64,000 bases of DNA from Enterococcus sp. 9E7_DIV0242 (GTDB lineage Bacteria; Bacillota; Bacilli; Lactobacillales; Enterococcaceae): the NCBI RefSeq assembly GCF_002140975.2, contig NZ_CP147247.1, positions 2,082,501 through 2,146,500 on the forward strand, read 5' to 3'. This document shows positions 37,291 through 46,530 of this stretch, piece by piece (position 1 is the stretch's first letter; the number at the start of each line of letters is the position of its first letter). The notes beneath the pieces are model-generated. The model saw nothing but the letters and a program-made list of their open reading frames with translations. It was not told where the DNA came from and ran no database searches. The position numbers and the translations under genes are program-made.

Positions 37291-39990
37291 TTAGTATTTT
37301 CCTGGTTTTATACCCGTTACCTTAAAATCCTCAGTAAATTCAAACAAACTATTCTTTCCACTGCTCCCCTGTGAAGTTTCTACCTTTTTCATAAATCCAT
37401 TGGTGTTTTCGATGTCCAGCTGAATCGTTTCACCCACAGCTACTTCATAAACTGTTTGTCCAGTTGTTGGCTTGGTTATTTTTGACTGATCATATGTCAT
37501 GACTGTGACTGTATACTCCTGCATTGGTTCTAAACTAGAAGTATATTTCACATTAAAACGAATCTTTTGATACTCGATAGAGGACAACAGGGTGATAAAG
37601 AAATCATTGTTTTCATCACTGGCATACGGCGCGGTTTGATAGTTAGGAAACACTCGCCACACACCAGACATATCTTGGTACTCTTTGACAACTGTTGGCA
37701 AGTTATTATAGCCTTTTCTGCCCACTTTGATCATCAAATCCGAACCATCCGCCGGTCGCTCTACTTCAAACCAGTCTTCGTCGTTATAGTAATTCACGAT
37801 TCCTTCATATTCCTTATTACTATCAATTTTTTCAGCACTATCCTTTACGTTTGGATAGTCATCACCTACTAATACACATAGTTCTTTTTTCTTTAACTGA
37901 TCTTTTGTCGAAATAGTCAGTTTTGTTTGACCGTTCTTTTTACCTGTTACAATGCCTGACTCATCAACAATAGCAACGGATGTATCTTCTATTTCAAATT
38001 CTAAAAACTTTGTACTTGCGTTTTCAGGAACTAAGCTGAAATCCGCTTTCTTCTCTTCCCCAACCATTAGACTCAAATTTCTATTTATGACGATATCTTC
38101 AACAGCAATCGCTTTTTCCTTTACAGTAACTTCACAGGTCGCAGATACAGAACCACTTTGATTTTTTGCTGTTACTTTAGTTTTTCCGCCATCCTTTGCT
38201 GTAATCTTTCCTGTTTCATCAACAGAAGCAATTGCTTCATCAGAGCTTAACCAAGTTAACTGTTTGTCTGTTGCATTTTCCGGTACTAATGTTGCTTGGA
38301 GTTGCTTAGATTCTCCTATTTCAAGAGTTAACTCAGCAAAATCCACATTGATTTCTTTAAGTTCTATCGGTAAGCCAATCCTAACAGTCATTTCATTTGA
38401 GTTATCAGACAGTACCGTCATTTCTGTATCAAAATAGCTACCATCAGCTAACTTAGTTGATGGGGAAGTAATCTTGGTTACCTGATTTGGTTGCTGTTGG
38501 TTTCCTTTTTCTGTTTCACCTTTATAGAAGAATGGATTACTATGAAACAATTCATTGTTTCTATAGCGAGAATAGCCAATCAAGCCTTCGTCAGCTTCAA
38601 GAGAAGTTACTAACTGCATGTCATTATGATAATTATTATCATAATCAGTATTTACAAGATAAATAGTAATTCCACCAGGCATATTTTCTACATACCTAGT
38701 TAAGCCCCTATCAAAACCAGTTACTTGCCTATTTTCTATTAAAAAATACTCATTCGGATTCTGAGTTTGAATTTTAAAAATAGTTGGTTCTGTGTCTTTA
38801 GAAAGAGCCTTCAACTGTTTTTCATAAACCTTATTTGCATCTAATTCTTCAAAAGATGCACCCAATTGAATCTTAGAATACGCGTCCAGTCCTACAGGAG
38901 TAGTACCAGACTCCTCTACTTCCCAATATAATCCATTATGCTTACTGATAGCTCCAGAACACCCATAGCTCATCACACTAGTTATTCCTATCCCTGAGCC
39001 ATTAGTGCTGTCTAAATTATATAAATCCGGTAGCCCTAAATCATGGCCAAACTCATGGCAAATAACACCAATGGTGGACGTCTTACCCCGAAATCCCATT
39101 TTTTCGCCAAATATGGTAAATTCTTGTACTTTTAAACCGTCAATTGATATATCTCGATTAACCCATCCTTTATGCGCCCATACCCCTTTTCCATAGTCTC
39201 CATCACTCCGTTCATATCCAGCAACAATAAACATAACATGGAGCTCGTTTGAATCGATAATTTTATCATTATCTGTATCATACATTGAGAAATCAATCTG
39301 ATCTTTGATTTTTTTTAGAACTTCACCAGTAAATACTCCTGTATTAAAACCAAACCCTTCGCGTGTATCTGGGTGTTCTTGTTCCAAGCTAACAGTTAGA
39401 ATTCCATTCTTTACAGTGTCTGTATCTTTAACAGGTTGTATGTCAATTCGGCCATTGGTCTGTTCTGTATAGAAACTCTTCAATGTACTTCCTTCTTCTG
39501 AAAAAATTTTTTTCTGCCATTCTTCTTCCGAACTAGAAAGTTTTACATCAGAAAACTCGACTCTTACTACTAGTAGATTTTGTTGTTGATTCCATTTACT
39601 AGTTTGTTGATTTTTCAGCTGTCGATTAAAAGTCTGACGCCTTACCTCACCAGTATCTTCTTTCAACAACTCACCCTTTTGAACAACGTTTGCTGGTTTT
39701 GGATCAATACCAACTTTTGCTCCTACACTTCTAGCATTAGTGTCCTCAACTTTGTAATACCAATAATTATCATCTTTTCTCTCATAGACACTGCCATCTT
39801 CTCCAGCCACATAATTGAAGAACTCGTCTCCGTATTGTGTTCCTTTGATTTCTGTTCCATTTGGTTGCTGTAATACTTGTTCTTCCGCTACAGAAGGGGC
39901 AGCCTTCACTTCTTTTGGACAAAGAAACGCTGTCGAAAGAACAGCAACACTTAATAATCCAACATACAAACCTTTTCTTTTCTTTTTCAT
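37291..39990 (-). CDS. secreted M6 family metalloprotease with Ig-like domains, C-terminally truncated
   Basis: 899 residues from the ATG behind AAAAGGAGTGG. A Sec signal peptide (KKKRKGLYVGLLSVAVLS...VKAAP) precedes a catalytic region with the zinc motif HEFGHDLGLPD near residue 330, as in immune inhibitor A-like enzymes. Two Big_2-type Ig domains follow (about 565-645 and 650-730), then a further beta domain and a last Ig-like domain. Translation ends GIKPGKY at a TAA. The same frame continues for 23 codons (37225-37290) with WTFYDPIFQKERITVTVIVTE, the missing last strands of that domain. The gene therefore seems to carry a nonsense change. No LPXTG is present. Confidence 0.88.
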   Translation of the reverse strand: MKKKRKGLYVGLLSVAVLSTAFLCPKEVKAAPSVAEEQVLQQPNGTEIKGTQYGDEFFNYVAGEDGSVYERKDDNYWYYKVEDTNARSVGAKVGIDPKPANVVQKGELLKEDTGEVRRQTFNRQLKNQQTSKWNQQQNLLVVRVEFSDVKLSSSEEEWQKKIFSEEGSTLKSFYTEQTNGRIDIQPVKDTDTVKNGILTVSLEQEHPDTREGFGFNTGVFTGEVLKKIKDQIDFSMYDTDNDKIIDSNELHVMFIVAGYERSDGDYGKGVWAHKGWVNRDISIDGLKVQEFTIFGEKMGFRGKTSTIGVICHEFGHDLGLPDLYNLDSTNGSGIGITSVMSYGCSGAISKHNGLYWEVEESGTTPVGLDAYSKIQLGASFEELDANKVYEKQLKALSKDTEPTIFKIQTQNPNEYFLIENRQVTGFDRGLTRYVENMPGGITIYLVNTDYDNNYHNDMQLVTSLEADEGLIGYSRYRNNELFHSNPFFYKGETEKGNQQQPNQVTKITSPSTKLADGSYFDTEMTVLSDNSNEMTVRIGLPIELKEINVDFAELTLEIGESKQLQATLVPENATDKQLTWLSSDEAIASVDETGKITAKDGGKTKVTAKNQSGSVSATCEVTVKEKAIAVEDIVINRNLSLMVGEEKKADFSLVPENASTKFLEFEIEDTSVAIVDESGIVTGKKNGQTKLTISTKDQLKKKELCVLVGDDYPNVKDSAEKIDSNKEYEGIVNYYNDEDWFEVERPADGSDLMIKVGRKGYNNLPTVVKEYQDMSGVWRVFPNYQTAPYASDENNDFFITLLSSIEYQKIRFNVKYTSSLEPMQEYTVTVMTYDQSKITKPTTGQTVYEVAVGETIQLDIENTNGFMKKVETSQGSSGKNSLFEFTEDFKVTGIKPGKY

Positions 39991-40090
39991 ATTTCCACTC
40001 CTTTTTCCTAATATACAACCATTATATAACAAATAATATAAAGCGTTAATAGGTTCCATGATAATAAAACTTTTGCTTTCGATATAAAAA

Positions 40091-40110
40091 AACCCTTAAA
40101 AAAAGAGTTT
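40091..40110 (-). terminator. second terminator downstream of nagB
   Basis: AAACTCTT and AAGGGTTT arms (one G-T pair) around a five-base loop, followed by T-rich sequence on the minus strand. It separates nagB from the M6 protease gene. Confidence 0.6.
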
Positions 40111-40166
40111 ACCAAACATTATATGCGCTTTAAAAACAATCCAAAATATATAAATTCGAAAATAAA

Positions 40167-40197
40167 AAAACAAGAAACGATATACAGTTTCTTGTTC
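40167..40197 (-). terminator. first terminator of nagB
   Basis: AACAAGAAAC and GTTTCTTGTT arms with an eight-base loop, followed by seven T on the minus strand, about 25 bases after the nagB stop. Confidence 0.88.
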
Positions 40198-40220
40198 TTT
40201 ATTTTCGGATTATTTGTATA

Positions 40221-40922
40221 TTATAATTTTGAAGCTGCTGCTTCGTCGATGATAACAATAACATCATCATGGTTCTGTAATGCACTTGCAGGCATATCGA
40301 TCGTGACAGGTCCATCAACCATTCCTTTGACTGCATCAGCTTTTGCTTCTCCGTAAGCCATCAAGATCATTTTCTTTCCTTTTAGAATAGAACCGATCCC
40401 CATCGAAACAGCTGTTGTTGGTACATCCTCTACTTTTTCAAAGTAGCGCTTGTTAGCATTGATGGTTGATTCTGTCAGCTCAACGACATGTGTCAAACTA
40501 TCTAATGGTGTTCCTGGTTCATTAAAACCAATATGTCCATTTTGGCCGATGCCCAAAATTTGAATGTCTACTGTATGGCTATCGATAATTTCTTCATAAC
40601 GTTTGCATTCAGCAGTCAAATCTTCTGCTTTTCCATTAGGCACGTATGTGTCTTTAAATGGTTTCTTATTGAATAGCTTCTCATTCATAAAATGACGGTA
40701 GCTCTGTTCATCGTTTCCACCTAAACCAACATATTCATCAAGATTGATCGATACCATGTTAGAAAAATCCAAATCACTTTCTACCATTTCTTTGTATAAT
40801 GTTTCCGGCGTACTTCCTGTTGCAAGCCCTAAAACTTTAGCGCCTGCTGCCATACCTTCTTTGATTAGTTCAAAAGCTTTCTTTCCGCCTTCTTCTGCAT
40901 TTGCTACACGAATGATTTTCAT
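40221..40922 (-). CDS. nagB: glucosamine-6-phosphate deaminase
   Basis: 233 residues, the short Gram-positive NagB form without the long allosteric extension of E. coli. Landmarks are [16 protein letters not shown] for phosphate binding, [16 protein letters not shown] with the catalytic Asp, and [16 protein letters not shown] with the active-site His. It converts glucosamine-6-P to fructose-6-P and ammonia, linking amino-sugar use to glycolysis. It is monocistronic with its own operator and two terminators; no nagA is beside it. Confidence 0.96.
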   Translation of the reverse strand: MKIIRVANAEEGGKKAFELIKEGMAAGAKVLGLATGSTPETLYKEMVESDLDFSNMVSINLDEYVGLGGNDEQSYRHFMNEKLFNKKPFKDTYVPNGKAEDLTAECKRYEEIIDSHTVDIQILGIGQNGHIGFNEPGTPLDSLTHVVELTESTINANKRYFEKVEDVPTTAVSMGIGSILKGKKMILMAYGEAKADAVKGMVDGPVTIDMPASALQNHDDVIVIIDEAAASKL

Positions 40923-40952
40923 CTGTTTTTTCTCCTTTGTATTCCGCGAGTT

Positions 40953-40974
40953 TTGGTATAGTCCAATTGTACCA
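40953..40974 (-). promoter_or_regulatory. nagB promoter with GntR/NagR-type operator
   Basis: TTGGTATAGTCCAAT (40953-40967) is close to the palindromic dre-type operator of NagR/YvoA regulators (TTGGTATAGACCAA). It overlaps an extended -10 element, TGGTACAAT, on the minus strand (-10 at 40966-40971), so binding would block transcription. Confidence 0.55.
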
Positions 40975-41109
40975 CTTTTCTTTTTTCATTTCTACCTAAA
41001 AGAATATAAAATAAACAGAAATTTTTCCAACCTAGGTTTATCTAGGTACTTCATGGTTAGTTGCGGGTTATATCCCGCTATTCTCTTCACCATTTCCTTT
41101 TAAGCAAAA

Positions 41110-41141
41110 AAACAGAAACCATTTTTCAATAGCTTCTGTTC
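41110..41141 (-). terminator. terminator after the LCP gene
   Basis: AACAGAA and TTCTGTT arms, followed by a T-run on the minus strand, 16 bases after the stop codon. It would end the capsule transcript if that reads through. Confidence 0.75.
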
Positions 41142-41156
41142 TTGATAATTCAATTG

Positions 41157-42344
41157 TTAGGATGCATCTTGTAAGCCGTCGGTTACAGAGCCGCCAGCTT
41201 CAGGTTCATCAGTTACAACACCAGCATCATTCCCATAGTTACTCACTGGTGCCGGATCAACATACGTCGGTTCATTATATGTTTGATCATAGCTTTCTGT
41301 ATTGGTGTATGCGTTAGGGTCATAATACGTGCTATCTCCTGAGTAAGTCGAGCTTTCCCCCGTATAAGAAGCATAAGGAGCTAAACGATTGGTAATCTCA
41401 GCTAACATCGCATCATTTTTTTCTAAACCTAACTGCGCCCGCAATTTCGTCTGAACATCAAATAAATTTTCTGCATTTAGAATTTGATAAGATGTTCCAC
41501 TGATCATTGCGTCAGAGGTTTCCAGTTGCAATGATTCAATATTTTGAAACGCAGAAGAGTATTTTTTTTGAATATCAATCATATCGTCCCAAGTCAAATC
41601 TGTCTTTACGTTATCCTTCACAGCATTAAGAATGCTCTTGTACTGTGTAACACCATTAAGACTTAATACTTTACGAACAATTTTTTCTACAACTTCTCTT
41701 TGGCGCTTTTGCCGACCGATATCCCCTTCTGGATCATCGTAACGGTAACGGGCATAAGCCAAGCCGGTTTCACCTGTCAGCGTCATAGGACCTTTTTTCA
41801 ACTCAATACCATCAAGCTCGGTCTCATATGGATTATCCACATCAATACCACCAACAGCATCGATCAAGTCCTTCAGGCCTCTCATGTTAATAGAAACATA
41901 ATTATCTATTGGAATATCCAACAAGTTATCTACTGTATCAATAGTCATTTTGGCTCCGCCGTATGCATATGCATGGTTTAACTTATCCTCAGTGTCATTA
42001 CCGACAAGCTCGGTCAATGTATCTCGACTTAGACTAAGCATCGTCGATTTATTTTCTTTTGGATTAATAGTTACAACCATTACAGTATCAGAGCGTCCAC
42101 CATCTTCTTCATCTCTACCCAAATCACCATTATCAATTCCCATCAATAAAACAGAAAATGGTTCTTGGGCATCAATATTTACAGCTGTTTCTCTTTTAGA
42201 AGAAACCCGTTCAATTGATTCATATACATCGGTTATTGTATCACTGGCATCAGAGTATATTCTAAGTCCATAGGCACATATTCCGGCAACCAGCACAAAG
42301 ACCAGTCCAAGAAAAGAGAGTACCAGCTTTTTCCATAGGTTCAT
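41157..42344 (-). CDS. LytR-CpsA-Psr (LCP) family glycopolymer transferase
   Basis: 395 residues from the ATG after GAGGAAGTG (a longer ATG five codons upstream overlaps this site). One transmembrane helix (5-25) leads into the LCP domain (about 60-215): FSVLLMGIDNGD, GRSDTVMVVTINP, LSLSRDTLTEL and the pyrophosphate-binding RQKRQREVV. LCP enzymes attach capsule or teichoic acid to peptidoglycan from the undecaprenyl carrier. The C-terminal 60 residues are a low-complexity Tyr/Thr/Asn/Pro tail. It follows the capsule genes on the same strand after a 350-base gap, so it may be the ligase for that polymer. Confidence 0.92.
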   Translation of the reverse strand: MNLWKKLVLSFLGLVFVLVAGICAYGLRIYSDASDTITDVYESIERVSSKRETAVNIDAQEPFSVLLMGIDNGDLGRDEEDGGRSDTVMVVTINPKENKSTMLSLSRDTLTELVGNDTEDKLNHAYAYGGAKMTIDTVDNLLDIPIDNYVSINMRGLKDLIDAVGGIDVDNPYETELDGIELKKGPMTLTGETGLAYARYRYDDPEGDIGRQKRQREVVEKIVRKVLSLNGVTQYKSILNAVKDNVKTDLTWDDMIDIQKKYSSAFQNIESLQLETSDAMISGTSYQILNAENLFDVQTKLRAQLGLEKNDAMLAEITNRLAPYASYTGESSTYSGDSTYYDPNAYTNTESYDQTYNEPTYVDPAPVSNYGNDAGVVTDEPEAGGSVTDGLQDAS

Positions 42345-42695
42345 AAGACACTTCCTCATTTACGCAAGAATCGTTATACCTAACTATTTTCTCACAATTC
42401 TACTACAGTAGCAATAAATTTGAAAAATTGGCATCATTTCTTAACACAATTGTAAAATAAAGTAAGTCCCTAAACTAATTTATGAGCTCACAACTGAATA
42501 TTTGGTCACTAATATGAAAATCAACAGTGATATTTACTATTTTTTATTAGAGAAAAATCACATAACACTTTTAACTTAAATAAACTGATGGAGTGTTACT
42601 AAATCAATCATCTTTACTATAACTATAAAAATGTGATTAAATCAAATAATAATTTTCATATTGGTTAATAAACTTTTTTGATATGTTTGTTTACT
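42345..42695. other. AT-rich gap between the capsule genes and the LCP gene
   Basis: About 350 bases with no gene and no clear terminator after the nitroreductase-like gene. It presumably contains an LCP promoter, but none could be chosen with confidence. Confidence 0.5.
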
Positions 42696-43718
42696 TCATT
42701 CAATTACTTGAGTAATCTGTTTGCTACCTATTCTATAGGACTTGGCTACAAGATTTTCTTCAAGGAAATTTCCTGCCGCTATGAACATGATAAAAATTTC
42801 ACTTTCTTTCACGCCTAACAGCCCTCTAATAGTAGCTTCTTGTTTTTCCGAAAACATAGCGTTGAGCGCACAAGCAGCAATCTTTTTATATTCTAAAGCA
42901 TAGAGTAATGACATAGAAAACAAGCCACCATCTATATACCCCTCATTTCTCTCGTTAGGACTAATAAATGAATTCAAAGATGCGGTGATTAAGAATAGAT
43001 ATGGGGGCAATTCATATCCTTTAAAACCACCTTGAATATCTAAAACTTTTTTAATAAGATCTCTATTTTTAACAAGGTAAATCCTACTCGGTTGTCGATT
43101 ACATACAGAAGGAGTTTTCATAGCAATTGAAACAGCCTCATCTAAATCAGCTACATCGATATCGTTTTTATCTGAAAAATTTCTTATTGTAAACCTTCCA
43201 AATGAAAGATCTGCAAAATTCTTTCGCTCGTTCATCTCTTTTTCTTCTAAATTAATGATTTTAGTGCCACCAATTTTCGATTTGCATTCATTAATTTCAT
43301 CTACAAAATCCACAAATAGCTCATTAAAGTAGTCTAGTGGATACTCCATTTTAGTATGCACAGTTTTATACTCATTCAATGTGGAAAAAGCATTCACTAT
43401 AATGGGACTACTTAAATCCAAGCCCTTTTCTTTATAAATGAATAGCACTTTAGAAAGTTCCGTTAGTGCAGTAATTCCAAATCCTTTTCTAAAATTTTGA
43501 TGGCTCAAACCCTTTTCTAACGAATGAGTAAAAAAAATAACTCTGGCATCCAATTTCTCTTTTGATAATTTATCAATTTTTAGAGAAGAGAAATGTTCCT
43601 TAAATCGTTTTTTATCTGCTCTATAATATTTGCTCAACTGACGGTTCATCTGCTTTTCTCTTATATAATCAAGTTGTTTCCTATTTAAAACTCTTAATAA
43701 TATCTTTTTTGGATTCAT
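42696..43718 (-). CDS. nitroreductase-family protein of the capsule locus
   Basis: 340 residues. The N-terminal 150 are helical and basic, without clear family marks. Residues about 175-340 are a nitroreductase-type FMN fold (FGRFTIRNFSDKNDIDVADLDEAVSIAMKTPSVCNRQPSR is reminiscent of the SxRxF...PSxxNxQPW signature, and GGLFSMSLLYALEYKKIAACALN of its second half). Such proteins occur in polysaccharide loci next to pyruvyltransferase-family genes, but their reaction is not known to me. AAGGAGATTAAG precedes the ATG. It is the last gene of the capsule run. Confidence 0.75.
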   Translation of the reverse strand: MNPKKILLRVLNRKQLDYIREKQMNRQLSKYYRADKKRFKEHFSSLKIDKLSKEKLDARVIFFTHSLEKGLSHQNFRKGFGITALTELSKVLFIYKEKGLDLSSPIIVNAFSTLNEYKTVHTKMEYPLDYFNELFVDFVDEINECKSKIGGTKIINLEEKEMNERKNFADLSFGRFTIRNFSDKNDIDVADLDEAVSIAMKTPSVCNRQPSRIYLVKNRDLIKKVLDIQGGFKGYELPPYLFLITASLNSFISPNERNEGYIDGGLFSMSLLYALEYKKIAACALNAMFSEKQEATIRGLLGVKESEIFIMFIAAGNFLEENLVAKSYRIGSKQITQVIE

Positions 43719-43820
43719 CTTAATCTCCTTATTCAAATTGTTTTCCAGTTTATTACTTCTAGCTGTTTAAGAACTCATGGATTTAGCTTCTTGAATTCTT
43801 AAACATATTTATTAGCCAAA

Positions 43821-45338
43821 CTATTTTCTGCCTTTCATCCGCTCTAGTGTGGCTTGTACCAAATCCTTTTCAGTATTATTCATACTGAAAAAATAATAGA
43901 TAGAAAAAAATAGTAATGAGTATACAATACCGTAAATACAAAAATTAAGTAGTGAGTTTACAGAAATAAATATTTTTAGAATGCTCATTAGTACCGTTGA
44001 AAATAAAAATGGGAGAAACAATGGGAGAATTGATTTCCAAAAGAAGACCATATTCAAACGTACTTTCTTTTGATAGTACCAATTCATGATTAGACCATTA
44101 CAAAGGATCATTGTAGTGAGTGTACCAAATGTGGCCCCTACTGTGCCCCATAGATTTATCGTAGTAATTGTAATGATAACATTTAACACTGCAAATGCAG
44201 TATAAAGAATCGACCTAAACCGATGCATATTCTTAGCTCTTTGAATATCAATGCCAACATTTTGAATAAGAGGTACAAACAAAGGAAGAATAATTAGTAA
44301 AGAAATATAGTAAGCTTCAGCGTATCCTTTCCCAGCCCATACCTCTATAAAAAATTTACCTAATAAAATGAATCCACCAAGAATGTATAGTAGAATTATG
44401 GCTTGAAATCGACCTACTTTTGTCATTACAGTAGTCAGCTGTTTGTTATTATCAACACTCTCTTCACTAGCTATTCTATTTATCTGGGGTATAAAAACAC
44501 TTGAGAATGAAGTAGACATCGACATGAAAATCATCTTAATCTGATTTGCTACTGCAAAAATTGCAACTGATTTAGCACCTGCAAAAATCCCCAAAAGGAA
44601 ATTTGGAACATTCCAATTAACTTGATCTACTATTTGATTTAAAAATATGTAAAAAGAAAAAATACTTACTTCCTTTAATAAAGAAAAATCTAAATTTTTA
44701 AATTGGAACTTCATCCCCAATTTTGAAATGGCAAATCTGGCATTTAAAAAGAGGAATAATAACGTTAAGGCAGTCTGAATAAAAACTATTGCCAACGACT
44801 TGAAACCAAAGAGTAACAACGGTATTGTTAGCACAGGTGCAACTATTGTTTGAAACAACTGTCTAGAATATTGAAATTTGAATTGCTCGGACGCCATTAT
44901 ATTACAATCAAAAACAGAATTAGGGAACGTTAATCCAATATTAATGACCATTAGAATCATTAAGTATTTGGCAGTATTTAGTTCAGTAGAGGTTAACGTT
45001 TTTCCGTATAAATTATTAACATTTAAAATCAAAATAACTCCACCAAGTACAGCCAAAAATCCCATAAAAAGAAAAACCAAAAGATACATTCCATTAACTT
45101 TTTCAACTTGATCTTTATCACCTTTTAATTTACTTCTAGTAAAAAAGCGTATATAAGAACTCCCGAATCCCAGACTGAATAGTGATAAAGATGTCATCAC
45201 AGAGTTTACCATCTGATAAATGCCGTACTCAGACTGACCTAAAAGCCGAAGTAATAACGGCGTATACAAAAACATGACTAAATTTTTTGCTATTAAATTA
45301 CTGTACGATAGCATTATCCCAATTTTTCTTTGAGTCAT
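43821..45338 (-). CDS. Wzx-type polysaccharide flippase
   Basis: 505 residues, about 12-14 transmembrane helices. The MOP/PST flippase pattern is visible: LLRLLGQSEYGIYQMVNSV near the N terminus, LNQIVDQVNWNVPNFLLGIFAGAKSVAIFAVANQI in the middle and GKFFIEVWAGKGY later. It would flip the lipid-linked repeat unit across the membrane for Wzy. Low GC and AT-rich codons, as expected of horizontally exchanged capsule genes. Starts 24 bases after the pyruvyltransferase-family gene. Confidence 0.9.
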   Translation of the reverse strand: MTQRKIGIMLSYSNLIAKNLVMFLYTPLLLRLLGQSEYGIYQMVNSVMTSLSLFSLGFGSSYIRFFTRSKLKGDKDQVEKVNGMYLLVFLFMGFLAVLGGVILILNVNNLYGKTLTSTELNTAKYLMILMVINIGLTFPNSVFDCNIMASEQFKFQYSRQLFQTIVAPVLTIPLLLFGFKSLAIVFIQTALTLLFLFLNARFAISKLGMKFQFKNLDFSLLKEVSIFSFYIFLNQIVDQVNWNVPNFLLGIFAGAKSVAIFAVANQIKMIFMSMSTSFSSVFIPQINRIASEESVDNNKQLTTVMTKVGRFQAIILLYILGGFILLGKFFIEVWAGKGYAEAYYISLLIILPLFVPLIQNVGIDIQRAKNMHRFRSILYTAFAVLNVIITITTINLWGTVGATFGTLTTMILCNGLIMNWYYQKKVRLNMVFFWKSILPLFLPFLFSTVLMSILKIFISVNSLLNFCIYGIVYSLLFFSIYYFFSMNNTEKDLVQATLERMKGRK

Positions 45339-45362
45339 AGAATCAATTCCTAACTATAAATT

Positions 45363-46460
45363 TCAATTTATATTCAAAGCTTTTTTTAAAAATGAGAAAG
45401 ATTTCTCTCGTTCATGTTCTAAAATAAGCCTCATATTATCATAATCCTTAATTATGTCAAATTCTAGATTATTTGCATCAAATTTTCGGTCGTTGAGATT
45501 GAAGGTTTTTAATAAGGTATCAATGCGTGAATTCATTGAATTCAAGTGATCATGTCTGTCGAAAACAATAAATGGTTTCTCAAAAATCAGTGAAAATGCA
45601 CACGCATGAAATGAATCTGTAAATATCGTGGTTGCTTGAGAAAAAAGTTGAATAAATTCCTTTGGTCCACTTGTCCACGTGTCTAAATCACCAGAATTAT
45701 TTAAGTGCTTAACCGACAAATTATTTACTTCAGCATAGTCATTTATATACTTCCTCTCTATTTCAGAAGGTCTTCCTAAAAAGTAAGTCAGCAGAAATTT
45801 TTTATCAGATTCATAATCATCAATCAACCCACCCCATTCTTCCTTCTTTAACAAGAAAGTCGGATCTAGGACGACAGGAACCTCTTTACCAGTTAATGAC
45901 TTCACTATTGAAGCTCCGTTCTCTTCTCTGACAGATATCTCTTCCATTCCATTTAATCCTTGAATGTACATATCCTTTTCAACATCAGAAATTGAACTCA
46001 CACCAAAACTTGCTGCATAAGATATTCGCTTTTTTTTCTCAGCATACGGAACAAAATCTAGCTTTGAAAAGCGCTGAAACTGTGGATTCCAAACCTGGTC
46101 ACTCCCAACAATAAAATAATCATAATTTTTCTCAAAATCAAAATTAGTAGTAGTTTGATCAACTTTAAAGCTAGTTTCATTAATAAAATCATTTGTAAAA
46201 TCAGCAAAATTTTGCTTACGTATTGAAACAACTTCTTCAGGTAATTTCAACTTTCTTTTTGGCAGCACTCTATCTAACATTTTTCCGCTTTGCAATAGAT
46301 CCATAGTCTTGCGTATAAAATTACGATTATCAACTAAAGAAAAATTTTTTAACGATTCTACTTCAAAACCTAAAGACTCTAAAGCTTTTTGCAACGCATA
46401 ATTTTGAAGTCTATTCCCATAATTATTATAATCGGTAATTGTTGATATACAGATTTTCAT
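45363..46460 (-). CDS. polysaccharide pyruvyl transferase family protein
   Basis: 365 residues from the ATG after AAGGAG. It starts MKICISTITDYNNYGNRLQNYALQ, matching the N-glycine-rich start (xxNxGxxLQxYAL) of the family, and has NYDYFIVGSDQVWNPQF, ISYAASFG, VREENGASIV and VLDPTFLL in the expected order, plus FTDSFHACAFSLIF. Members transfer pyruvate ketals or, in this subgroup, unknown groups to glycans. It lies between Wzy and Wzx genes and is probably paired with the nitroreductase-like protein. Confidence 0.88.
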   Translation of the reverse strand: MKICISTITDYNNYGNRLQNYALQKALESLGFEVESLKNFSLVDNRNFIRKTMDLLQSGKMLDRVLPKRKLKLPEEVVSIRKQNFADFTNDFINETSFKVDQTTTNFDFEKNYDYFIVGSDQVWNPQFQRFSKLDFVPYAEKKKRISYAASFGVSSISDVEKDMYIQGLNGMEEISVREENGASIVKSLTGKEVPVVLDPTFLLKKEEWGGLIDDYESDKKFLLTYFLGRPSEIERKYINDYAEVNNLSVKHLNNSGDLDTWTSGPKEFIQLFSQATTIFTDSFHACAFSLIFEKPFIVFDRHDHLNSMNSRIDTLLKTFNLNDRKFDANNLEFDIIKDYDNMRLILEHEREKSFSFLKKALNIN

Positions 46461-46530
46461 AAAATTCTCCTTTTTCAATTTTAAGTCCGTTGTTTCATTT
46501 GGACGATGAAATTAGAATAACCTCTATTTT

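Noticed and set aside
37225..37293. Selenocysteine or programmed stop recoding in the M6 protease.
   Set aside because: The codon is TAA, which is not used for selenocysteine, and no readthrough element is obvious; a nonsense mutation is simpler.
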